Positions 30,514-41,345 of a stretch of DNA of 64,000 nt are shown piece by piece; the first letter of the stretch is position 1, and the number at the start of each line of letters is the position of its first letter. Both the position numbers and the translations under genes were made by a program. Source of the stretch: Costus lasius (taxonomy: Eukaryota; Streptophyta; Magnoliopsida; Zingiberales; Costaceae); the NCBI GenBank assembly GCA_027563935.2, contig CM050450.1:34087439-34151438 (forward strand), read 5' to 3'. The notes beneath the pieces were generated by a model that worked only from the letters and a program-made list of their open reading frames with translations, was not told the origin of the DNA and made no database searches.

Positions 30514-32538
30514 TGATGACACCGAAATTTATAGTAAATTTCATGCCATTTTATATATCTTTTCGTGTCATATTTATGAACTTTTGCTTGTTTTTAAGCA
30601 TTATTTGTTAAATATCACGGAATCTACACAATTTCTAGTTTTTCATGAATTTCAGGTAAAAAATGTTATATTTTGATGGATTTTGAAGGACTCGAGCACA
30701 ATAATGGATTCCAGACATCAAAACGAAGTCACACGTCAAATTTTAGGAGAATCAGAGCTTCATAGCAAATTACGGTACCCCCGTAATGGATTTTACGGTA
30801 CTGTAATTCCACCATAGAATTATAGTACAGCCGTAATCCCTGAGAGGTGCCATAATTTGGGAAGATTTTTGACCAGAGTTTTCATGGCGATTACGGCATT
30901 GCCGTAAATAAGATCACGGTACCGTAATTGCAGACGATTTTCCACCCAACAGATTTCCAGAATTACGGCATTGCCGTAATGATCTTGACGGGCCGTATTT
31001 TGGTCCAGAAACATACAGAAGAAATTACGACACCGGCGTAAACATTTTTATGGGCCGTAATCTTGACAAATACATCATAGAGCTAAAATTACAGTATTGC
31101 CGTAATATTCATTACGGTATCGTAATTTCATTCAAAAACGTGATTTTTACGGGTCCGAATCTTGCGCGGACCATATCTTTTGATCTAGACCTCCAAATTG
31201 AGATCCAAAAGATGATGAGGACTCATATTTAAGAGACGAAGACATACAAAGTGAAAGCACGAATTTTTATCTAGTATCGAGGGAGCAATCAACAGAGAGG
31301 CGATTAGGGTTTGGTCTCACACCGAGAGGCGTAGAGGGCACCTCTCGCCATGATTTTTACACAAAAGCTTAGTTTGGAGGTGGAGAGGACACACGAGAAC
31401 TTTCAAGGAGAAAGGAGCCTAGACGGAGGAGAAATCAACACAAAACCATGCGCCGCCATTGTTCGTCGTAGATTACGGCCGTAAACATCTTTACGGCCGT
31501 ACCGTAAACTATTTTCTCTCTCTGTTTTGATTTCCTTTGCTATGAATTATTGTAATCTTCCTTCCATGCAAGCTTAAACATCTTTGGGACATGGGTGTAA
31601 TTCACTTTGATTTCTTAATGATTAGATAACTCTTATTTTTGTCAGAATAGTTTCATTATGATGATTCTACTTATGCGATTGTTTGTCTTTGATTCTCCAT
31701 ATATTGATGTTATTATTCATATTTTAGAGTTCTCATAATAAGGACTGAAAGGTGACTTGCTTGAGAACTTGGAACCCTAGAATTGCATGTTAGGAACTCT
31801 CTTAGGTTAGTTCTTAATTATTTGATTTTAGTGATCTTATTGCCATGATGATAATTTGAATCTAGGGTAGAGTCGAGTTGTCAAACATGGAGATCTTGCA
31901 CGAAAGTGAGGATCGGAATGTTGGAGAACCATAAGTAGAACTTGTGTTGAGACTCGGATGCACGAAAGTGATCCTTGAGATTCCACTTGAGACAATCAAC
32001 TTAGAATTCGGATGCACGAAAGTGATCTCGAATTCTTTGATTGATGATTTACTTATCTTCAACGTTGGGATAGATCTTGCATGAAAGCGAGGATTAGTCC
32101 CTACATGATTGTCTACACGAAAGTGAGATGATACCTTTATGGAGTAAATTAAGTCTTTATCATGATAAAATTAGTCTGACGACTTTTTCTTAAAATCTAG
32201 TCATTTAAATTAAAGTGGATGAAACCCTAGTCCTAGTTTATCTCTCTGATTATCTCTACGCTCTTTTTATTGTTCACTTGCATTATAATCGATTGCTTAG
32301 CTAGTGAGAATACAACTATTCGGTACTTAACAATAAGGTCTCTGTGGAATCAATATTTTTCTTTATTACTTCGAGTATCCGTGCACTTGCGGACACTACA
32401 AGTTTAGGGACAACAAGTTTTTGGAGCCGTGTCAGGGAGTGACAATAGCCTTGTGCGCCAACACTTAGGTTTTGGCCACGACACCTTAAATAAGTCTACC
32501 TATTTGTATTTATAAGTGTATCCTTTCGGATTATATCA
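30514..32538 (+). repeat. Ath-3 5' LTR
   Basis: It starts TGATGACACC and ends ATATCA (CACAACA in the 3' copy). The palindrome array is at 30774-31135 and a TATTTAAGAG TATA-like box lies near 31227. GAAA-loop stem-loops lie at 31892-32131, the first being 31892-31914. The last 135 bp after 32404 include a fossil primer-binding site. Confidence 0.93.
32404..32538 (+). other. LTR extension carrying a fossil primer-binding site
   Basis: ACAACAAGTTTTTGGAGCC near 32411-32430 looks like a family-2 LTR end plus a decayed tRNA-Asp site. It now lies inside the LTR, 110-130 bp before the real end, and is present in both LTRs (the second near 38535-38555). Confidence 0.75.
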
Positions 32539-32544
32539 AGTTTT

Positions 32545-32562
32545 TGGCGCCGTTGCCGGGGA
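32545..32562 (+). other. Primer-binding site of Ath-3 (tRNA-Asp)
   Basis: TGGCGCCGTTGCCGGGGA, identical to the Ath-2B site, 6 bp after the LTR end. Confidence 0.93.
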
Positions 32563-32806
32563 CCTTAGTTTTGTTAATATCAAAATAGTTGTTAGTATTG
32601 CTAGACTAGGTTTTATTTATTTTTAACTTAGTTTTTTGTTTTTGCAGGTTTTGGATTTTCAGGAGTTGTGACAGAATTGAGAATTTCTGAGATTTGTGAA
32701 TTTACTTTTGTTTTAGATTTTCTTTTTTTTTTATATATATATTCCATAAAAAAAAATTAATTGATTTGTGTTGGATTGTCTTTCTGTTGTTGATATATTT
32801 GAAGAT

Positions 32807-34084
32807 ATGTCTTTCAATTATAACTTCTGGGCAACTGAAAGAGATGAAGTATACATGCCATATAAAGATGATTCATCATGCACTCTTCAAGATAAGTTAG
32901 ATTTTATCTCTCGTTAAATAGACACTTTAAATATGCACCCTGTTAGGACATCTTATTCTTCTATTAGTTGTGATATTTGTGGATGTTTTGATCATTATAG
33001 TTCTGATTACCATATTTTAATGCCTCAAAATTCTAATTCTTCATGTTATCAAGATGATCATTATGATTCTAGTTGGGAAAATCAAACTTCTTTTTATGAT
33101 AATTGCTCTAATCATGTTTCTGAACCTTATTTTCAGGACAATGAAGAATCTAGGTTAGAAACTATGCTTGAAAAATTCATGTCAAATCAAAACCAATTTA
33201 TGACAAGTAAAAATAAAGAAATTGAGGATCTTAAGGGAATAATAAGTCAACTTGCTTCTCAGGTAGAATATTTAACTGCTAATTCTGAAATTTTGGAAAC
33301 CCAATTTGCACAACAAGCATGTTTATTTGAGTTTGAAACTAAAGAAATTAATTTAGAAAAATCCCCCTCTGATCATGATTGTTTTGAGATTGAGCCTTAT
33401 GTGAATATTAATGAATCTCACTCTGATTTTGATAATTGTGAAATTGATTCTTTTGATAATTTATTTGTGAAAAAGTTTGAAGAAATTGAAATTGAAAAAC
33501 CCTCTTTTGATGAAATTGATTCTTTTGATAATATATTATTTATGGTTAAATCTGATGAAGGATATGAGGGGACTAATTTAGAAAAATCTTACTCTGATTT
33601 TGTTGGTAATTTTGAAATTGTTAAATTATTTGATGAAGTACATGAGGAACTTAATAAGGATTTGAATATTGTGAAAATTGATGAATCTCACTCTGATGCT
33701 TTGCCCATATCTATTGATCAATCTTCTGATTTATTTGAAAATTTATGCTTTATTGATGAATCTAATTTGAGACAGAAAGACCATTTTCATGATCCAATAC
33801 TTGCATCTTTTGATCTAAGTCCTAATCTTATTGCAATTGAAGACATAAATTTGAAGAAAGGACTAATGATTTTGCTTACTGATAAATTTAGGAAGATCAT
33901 TGAATATCCTTTGATTAGAATTAAAAATTTTGATTTTGATTTCTGCATATTTGAGAGAGCCATGTCAATCATGATGTATATGAAATTCTGGATTTTTGGA
34001 TTAGTGGCTAAAATTTTTGGACAAAGGAAATGCAGAAAATTGTTTGCTCTTTACTTTGGTACTAATTCACCTGTTTCACCATGA
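32807..34084 (+). CDS. Ath-3 gag-derived acidic protein
   Basis: The open part runs from an ATG at 32933 (383 codons). An upstream in-frame ATG at 32807 adds 42 codons, interrupted by UAA at 32915-32917. Counting from 32933, residues 13-26 resemble a CCHC knuckle (C13, C16, H21) whose fourth ligand is Tyr. Residues about 78-120 match the Athila gag coiled coil. The rest is very acidic, with repeated LEKS, SDF and IDSFDN phrases, and ends in a hydrophobic then basic segment (FWIFGLVAKIF, then QRKCRK). The capsid domain is absent. It ends shortly before the post-pol hairpin, so it occupies the whole gag-pol slot. A role in RNA or Gag binding is inferred only. Confidence 0.65.
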
Positions 34085-34126
34085 TTTTTGAGTTTTGGTC
34101 AAGCTATGGACCTAAAATTAGCGCTT

Positions 34127-34144
34127 CTTGGGAGGCAACCCAAG
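34127..34144 (+). promoter_or_regulatory. Post-pol hairpin of Ath-3
   Basis: CTTGGG-AGGCAA-CCCAAG, identical to that at 25396 (Ath-2B) and 40231 (Ath-2A). On the other strand it is at 48701-48718 (Ath-1b). It lies 42 bp after the ORF stop. Confidence 0.8.
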
Positions 34145-34238
34145 CACTTTTGCTTAGTTTACTTGCTTTTATTTTAGTTTATTTTTAGAATTAATTTTTC
34201 TTTTCTTTTTGTAGGGAGAAACAAAATTTTGCGCAAAA

Positions 34239-34415
34239 TACGGCACTGCCGTAATCTTCTTTACGGTGCCGTAATCCTGATCCAATTTCATCTGAGAGTT
34301 TTTAGCATATTACGGCAGTACCGTATTGGTTTTTACGGTACCATATTTTTAGATATTTTTGACCCGAGAATTTGTGTCAATTACGGCACTACCGTAAAGA
34401 ACATTACGCCCATAA
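34239..34415 (+). repeat. Internal TACGG palindrome array of Ath-3
   Basis: Palindromes of the TACGGCA..CCGTA type are centred at about 34246, 34318 and 34389, spaced 71-72 bp, each followed by a second TTACGG site. It repeats the LTR array motif and period about 100 bp behind the post-pol hairpin. Confidence 0.85.
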
Positions 34416-36639
34416 TTTTTGAACTGCTTTCTACTTATCCATGTAGGTGTTTTCTCACTGTGATTTTAAGAATCTGAGTCACGAAAATTTTTGATCATTA
34501 GCACGACATGGAATTACTCATCTTTTTCTATCATCTATATATTTTTTCTGAATTTTAAAGTCCATGGATCATTCTAAAACTCATAGCAACTTTTCGATTC
34601 TGATAAATTTCTGCAGTAGTTTTTCTTGACTATTCTGATTAGCACTTTTGCTGCAGCTTTTTAGGATACTTTAATGACTTGAAACCCTGATTTTTCGCTT
34701 GGAATATGAAGAACATGTGTCATTCTATCTTGTGGATTAATTGTTTTCATGATTTTATTTTCTGATCATTTTAGGACACATAGCAACTTTTCGAATCTGA
34801 TTAACTTTTGTGCAGTTTTTGCAGTTTTGTAATCTGAGTAGCCTTCTTTCTGTTGATACCCTAAATTCCTGATAGATTTTGATCCTTTAATTTTCATACA
34901 TCTGAAAAGAACATATCTTATTCTATTACATGGTTCTGTCCATTTTCTATTTAGATCATTAAATTTTATTCTAGGGTATGGCTACTTTTCATAAAAAATT
35001 CAAAAACTGCTCGGTTTGCTTTCTACCTGTTATTGCTTATTTTGCCTCTAGATCCAGAAATCTTTAAAAGCAACTGTCTTCCACCTCTAGCTACCACTGC
35101 ATCTGCCTCTGACATCACTATATCCGGCCGTCGACACTGGATTATACCATCTGCAGATTCTTACTTCTTCTACTGCCTCTTATTCTATTGATTTTATTTA
35201 TTTATGTAGTAGACTCTTCATTAGTGACTGATTTTTTTTCTCTGCAGTGATATCTCTCACATCCACCGGCCGACGATCTCACCTCTAGGACTGTATTCTC
35301 TAGCAGGCCACTAGAGATTACTCACTCTACTATCGTCACCATCATCATCATTGCTAGCAACTCTTCAGCTAGCCTCTGTTCACCCTCTGCTTCTCAGCTG
35401 CATCAGCTTTTTCCACCGGCATTCTCTTCAGACCTCCGGCGACATCTCTGATTCTCCCTTGAGAGAGTTATTTTTATCATTATTATTTTTGAGACTATTT
35501 TCAGACTGAGCCTTATGTACCTTAAATTTACAGGTAAAATTTTTGAAAGGCACATACTTGGACCTTGTAGCATTTGCCCGACACTATTTTTGGTCTGAGC
35601 CTTATGTATTTTCGGTCAGAGCTTGCTATATAGTTTTGTGAGTATCGTTTGCACACTCTTGTATTCATGATTATTTCGTATGGTTTGCATCTTTGATTAG
35701 CTTTTGATATATCACTCATTGAGATTTATATTCTATGAAGTCTCTTGAATCTATCATGTTTCACTTTTAATTATGATTGTTTGAGTTTCATGCTTCACAC
35801 CTTTTGCATTGATATTGATATTTTCATGTTTAAAAATTTTATGACATGAATCCATGAGATGAGAGATGGGTAGATTTTTGTTATATATCATGATGAATGT
35901 TTATGCATGCATGCCTATGAATGGAGATATACCTATTATGTTAAATTTATTTCTTCAATATATATCTACTTGTTGAAATTCTTCATTGATTGATGCATAA
36001 GGTTTTTGGGTATGTATGTTATTTGATGAATGCAATCCAAGAGTAAAGCATCTTACTTGAATAAAATGAGCATATGAGTGTAATTTTTGAATTGATGTCA
36101 ATTGATTAACCTAGTTGATGTTTAGTCTATTCTACTATTTGTTGGGAAGGAAGATTCCAAGATCCACAAAAATAGTGAGAGACTCCTCTACTTGGCACTG
36201 TATAAAATTGACAGTGGTACCGAAGATAAGAGTTAGAAGTCCAAATAAGAAGTGTGTATCTATGTGGTTACATGTCATCAAAAAGACATAAAAAAAAGGA
36301 GAGAAAAGAAAAAAAATTTGTGGGAAAAGATTTTGGATATCCTATTCCTGTAAACAAAGGTAAGATAGATTTAAACTGAAAATTGGGTGAAATTATGAGA
36401 CTGAGATTCTGTTTATTATGCAAGTTGCGAAGTTTTATTCGATCAAAGCTGTGAATCTTAAAGACTAAATTCAGAGGATGATGTATTTATCTGAAATTTT
36501 GTGCAAAAAGTTAGTGGAAAATTTCATGAGTGATTATATTTTAGAAATTTATTTTTCATGAAAATGCATATTTTCCATAGTAGAGTTCTTTATTCTATCT
36601 ATTTGCTTGAGGACAAATAAAGTTTGAGCCTTATGTGTT
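34416..36639 (+). other. Ath-3 non-coding 3' region
   Basis: No ORF of note. Positions 35080-35460 are CT-rich and less AT-rich than the surroundings. The rest is T-rich. A CACTGT-type stem-loop lies near 36196-36216 and the TTGCTTGAGGAC hairpin at 36603-36620. The 3' ORF expected of a full Athila is absent. Confidence 0.7.
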
Positions 36640-38662
36640 TGATGACACCGAAATTTATAGTAAATTTCATGCCATTTTATATATCTTTTCGTGTCATATT
36701 TATGAACTTTTGCTTGTTTTTAAGCATTATTTGTTAAATATCATGAAATCTACACAATTTCTAGTTTTTCATGAATTTCAAGGAAAAAGTGCTATATTTT
36801 GATGGATTTTGAAGGATTCGAGCACAACAATGGATTCCAGACATCAAAACGAAGTCACACGTCAAATTGCAGGAGAGTCAGAGCTTCATAGCAAATTACG
36901 GCACCCCCGTAATGGATTTTACAATACAGTAATTCCACCATAGAATTACGGTACGGCCGTAATCCCTGAGAGGTGCCGTAATTTGGAAAGATTTTTTACC
37001 AAAGTTTTCATGGCGATTACGGCACTGCCGTAAATAAGATCACGGTACCGTAATTGCAGATGATTTTCCAACCGAGAGATTTCTAGAATTACGGCACTGT
37101 CGTAATGATCCTTACGGGCCGTATTTTGGTCCATAAACATATAGAAGAAATTATGGCACCGGCATAAACATTTTTATGGGCCGTAATCTTGACAAATACT
37201 TCAGAGAGCTAAAATTATGGTACTGCCGTAATATTCATTACGGTACCGTAATTTCATTCAAAAATGCGATTTTTACGGGTCCAAATCTTGTGCGGACCAT
37301 ATCTTTCGATCCAGACCTCCAAATTGATATCCGAAAGATGATACGGACTCGACTTTAAGAGAAGAAGACACACGAAGTGAAAGCACGAATTTTTATCCAG
37401 TATCGAGGGAGAAATCAACAGAGAGGCGATTAGAGTTTGGCCTCACGCCGAGAGACGTAGAGGGCACCTCTCGCCATGATTTTTACAAGAAGCTTCATTT
37501 GGAGGTGGAGAGGACACACCAGAAGTTTCAAGGAGAAAGGAGCCCAGACGAAGGAGAAATCAACACAAAACCATGCGCCGCCGCTGTTCGTCGCAGATTA
37601 CAACCGTAAACATCTTTACGGTCGTACCGTAAACTATTTTCTCTCTCTATTTTGATTTCCTTTTCCATGAATTATTGTAATCTTCCTTCCATGCAAGCTT
37701 AAACATCTTTGGGACATGGGTGTAATTCACTTTGATTTCTTAATGATTAGATAACCCTTATTTTTGTCAGAATAGTTTCATTATGATGATTCTACTTATG
37801 TGATTGTTGTCTTTGATTCTCCATAGATTGATGTTATTATTCATGTTTTAGAGTTCTCGCAATAAGGACCGAAAGGTGACTTGCTTGAGAACTTGGAACC
37901 CTAGAATTACATGTTAGGAACTCTCTTATGTTAGTTCTTAATTATTTGATTTTAGTGATCTTATTGCCATGATGATAATTTGAATCTAGGGTAGAGTCGA
38001 GTTGTCAAACGTGGAGATCTTGCACGAAAGTGAGGATCGGAACATTGGAGAACCATAAGTAGAACTTGTGTTGAGACTCGGATGCACGAAAGTGATCCTT
38101 GAGATTCCACTTGAGACAATCAAGTTAGAATTCGGATGCACGAAAGTGATCTCGAATTATTTGATTGATGATTTATTTATCTTCAGCGTTGGGATAGATC
38201 TTGCGCGAAAGCGAGGATTGGTCCCTGCATAATTGTCTGCACAAAAGTGAGATGATCCCTTTATGAAGTAAATTAAGTCTTTATCATGATAAAATTAGTC
38301 TGACGACCTTTTCTTAATATCTAGTCATTGAAATTAAAGTGGATGAAACCCTAGTCCCAATTTATCTCTCTGATTATCTCTACGCTCTTTTTTTTTGTTC
38401 ACTTGCATTATAATCGATTGCTTAGCTAGTGAGAATACAACTATTTGGTACTGAACAATAAGGTCTCTGTGGGATCGATATTTTTCTTTATTACTTCGAG
38501 TATCCGTGCACTTGCAGACACTACAAGTTTAGGGACAACAAGTTTTTGGAGCCGTGTCAGGGAGTGACAATAGCCCTGTGCGCCAACACTTAGGTTTTGG
38601 CCGCGACACCTTAAATAACTCTACCTACTGTATTTATAAGTGTGTCCTTTCAGATCACAACA
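36640..38662 (+). repeat. Ath-3 3' LTR
   Basis: It runs from TGATGACACC to CACAACA, 2023 bp. The palindrome array is at 36896-37255 and the stem-loop cluster at about 38010-38255. It differs from the 5' LTR at many scattered sites, so the insertion is older than Cop-1. Confidence 0.93.
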
Positions 38663-38830
38663 GGTGTACATTGATCATGCAGCTGTGAGATACTTAATGC
38701 AGAAAAAAGATACTAAACCACGCTTGCTCAGATGGATTTTACTCTTGCAAGAGTTTGATTTGGAAATTAGAGACAAAAAGGGATCAGAAAACTTTGTTGC
38801 AGATCATCTTTCAAGGATAATGGTGAATAC
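38663..38830 (+). pseudogene. pol: Ath-2A RNase H, part after Ath-3
   Basis: The frame resumes with GGTGT as target duplication and [12 protein letters not shown], then the [11 protein letters not shown] region and ADHLSR. With 30241-30513 it makes one RNase H domain, disrupted by the insertion. Confidence 0.9.
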
Positions 38831-40210
38831 TGAAAAGAATGATGTAATCAATGATTCCTTCCCTGAGGAACAACTTTTTGCCATTGAACAAATCAGAGCC
38901 CCATGGTATGCTGACATAATGAATTATCTTGTAGCTTATGTTTTTCCTCCTGATTTGAGTCACCAAAGAAGGAAGAGATTCTTAGCTGAAGTAAAGCACT
39001 ATTTTTGGGATGAGTCTTATGTGTTTATATGTGCAGATGGTATTTTTAGAAGATGTGTATCTGAAGAGGAAATCACAGATATATTGTTTCAATGTCATGG
39101 ATCCTCTTATGGTGGTCATGCCAGTAATGAGAAAACTGCTTTCAAAGTATTGCAATTAGGATTTTACTGGCCTTCAATTTTTAAAGATGCTAGAAACTTT
39201 GTTTCATCTTATGATAGGTGTCAGAAGATGGGTAACATTAACAGAAGACATGAGATGCCACTGTCTAATATTCTTGAGGTTGAGATATTTGATGTTTAGG
39301 GGATTGACTTCATGGGACCTTTTCCATTGTCTGGAGGTAAAAAATACATTCTTGTGGTAGTTGATTATGTTTCAAAGTGGGTTGAGGCTCTTGCTTCTCC
39401 TACTAATGATTTCAGAGTTGTTATTAAACTATTCAAAAAGATTATCTTTCCAAGGTTTGGGACACCCCGAGTAGTGATTAATGATGGAGGCTCACATTTC
39501 ATAGAGCATAAGTTCTCAGCCTTACTTAGAAAGTATGGGGTAAATCATAGAGTTGCAACACCTTATCACCCCCAAACCAGTGGACAAGTTGAAATATCAA
39601 ATAGAGAAATAAAAGGGATTTTAGAAAAGATAGAGTCACGCACCAGGAAAGATTGGGCATTCAAACTTGATGATGCACTGTGGGCCTATCGAACTGCTTT
39701 TAAAACACCAATAGGTATGTTTCCCTTTCAATTGGTTTATGGCAAATCTTGTCATCTACCTGTAGAGCTTGAGCATAAGGCGTCCTGGGCAATCAAAGCA
39801 CTCAATTTTGACTTAAAGAACGCGGGTAAAAAACGGAGGTTACAGTTGAACGAGCTAGATGAGATTAGACTCTCTACATACGAAAATGCAAAAATTTACA
39901 AGGAGAGGACTAAAAGATGGCATGATCGACATATTTTCAGAAGGGAATTCCAACTAGGTGACTTTGTTCTTTTATTCAATTCTAGATTGAGACTTTTTCC
40001 TGGAAAACTTAAATCTCGATGGTCCGAGCCTTTTCAGGTGAAAAAGACTTATCCTACGGAGCCGTGGACGTATGGAGTGAAGAAACATGAGATTTTAAGG
40101 TTAATGGTCAAAGGTTGAAACATTATTATCAAGAGGAGCGGATTGAAGAAAAAGAAAAGTTTTACCTTGATGAACCACGATCAAATCTGAGTGCAGAACT
40201 ATCAAGCTAA
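38831..40210 (+). pseudogene. pol: Ath-2A integrase
   Basis: The zinc domain has the two His ([10 protein letters not shown]) but Tyr for its first Cys (SSYDRCQKM), as in Ath-2B. The core keeps Asp in GIDFMGPF, Asp in INDGGSHF and Glu in GQVEISNRE. The C-terminal [11 protein letters not shown] segment is present. UAG at 39297-39299 is TGG in Ath-2B. A small indel near 40050 disturbs the end before the stop at 40208. Two open stretches (to 39299 and from 39312) cover it. Confidence 0.9.
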
Positions 40211-41345
40211 AGACCTTTAAATTAGCGCTTCTTGGGAGGCAACCCAAGAACTCCTTCTTTAGTTTATTCTCATTTACTTTTCTGTATTTTTACTTCTGTT
40301 TTTAGAACTAATGTTTCTTCTCTTTTCATAGAAAAAATCAAATTTGGCATAAATTACGGAGAGATTGGATCCTATGTTGATAAGCAAAACTTTGTGAGTA
40401 TTCCTTTTTCTTCACTTCTTTGAAATTCATCTTCCCCATCGATGGTTCGTCTTCTAAACTTCTTGTGCCCGCTGCGTTCTGATTATTTTTCTATAGATAA
40501 AGTGATTCTCTTGATGACGGATGAATTCATGCCTGTGATTAGATCTAGATCTATCATGTCGAATTTATTTCTCTAATATATATCTACTTTTGAAATTTTT
40601 CATTGGTTGATGAATGAGATTTTAGGGGGATACATTATTTGAAGAATTTAATTTAAAAGTGAAGCCACTTTTTGAATAAAATCAGCATATGAGTATAATT
40701 TTTGAATTGATGTCAATTGATTAATCTAATTGATGTTTAGTCTATTTGCTATTTGTTGGGAAGAAAGAATCCAAAATCCAAAAATAGTGAGTGACTCCCC
40801 TACTTGGCACTGTGTAAAATTGACAGTGGTACCGAAGATATGGGTTGAAGTCTGAAAAAAAAATAAAGAGAAAGAAAAAGAAAATGACTCTTCTACTTGG
40901 CACTGTGAAAAATTGACAGTGGTACTTAAGACAAGAGTTGAAGTCCCAAATAAAAAGTGTGTATCTATGTGGGTACATGTCTTCAAAAACACAAAAAAGG
41001 AATAAAAATAAAAATGAAAAAAAGGAAAATTTTGAGTGGAAAAAGACTTTGGATATCTTATTCATGTAAACAAAAGTATGATAGATTTGAACTGAAACTT
41101 AGGTGAATTCATGAGACTGAGATTCTAATTTTTTTATACATGTTGCAAAGTTTTATTTGATTAAGTTGTGGATCTTGAGGATTGAATTCAAAAGATGATA
41201 TGCCTATTTAAAATTTTATGAATCAATTGGTGGGATTTTTCATTGGAGATTGTATTCTAGAAATTTATTTTTCAAGAAAAATCTTTTCCGATAATCGATT
41301 TTTGATTTTTGCTTGAGGACAAGTAAAGTTTGAGCCTTATGTGTT
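40211..41345 (+). other. Ath-2A 3' tail with conserved hairpins
   Basis: It is laid out as in Ath-2B: post-pol hairpin at 40231-40248, stem-loops near 40807-40830 and 40900-40922, and the polypurine-proximal hairpin at 41309-41326. No 3' ORF and only a trace of the internal palindrome array (near 40350). Confidence 0.8.

Larger units (their letters stand above)
30514..38662 (+). mobile_element. Non-autonomous Athila element Ath-3
   Basis: It is 8149 bp between GGGGT (30509-30513) and GGTGT (38663-38667), a 5-bp target duplication with one change. LTRs are 2025 and 2023 bp. The interior has a tRNA-Asp primer site, a single gag-derived ORF, the post-pol hairpin, a palindrome array and a long non-coding tail. 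No protease, RT, RNase H or integrase is present, so it must have used proteins of another Athila. Its LTR sequence is related to but distinct from family 2. Confidence 0.93.
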
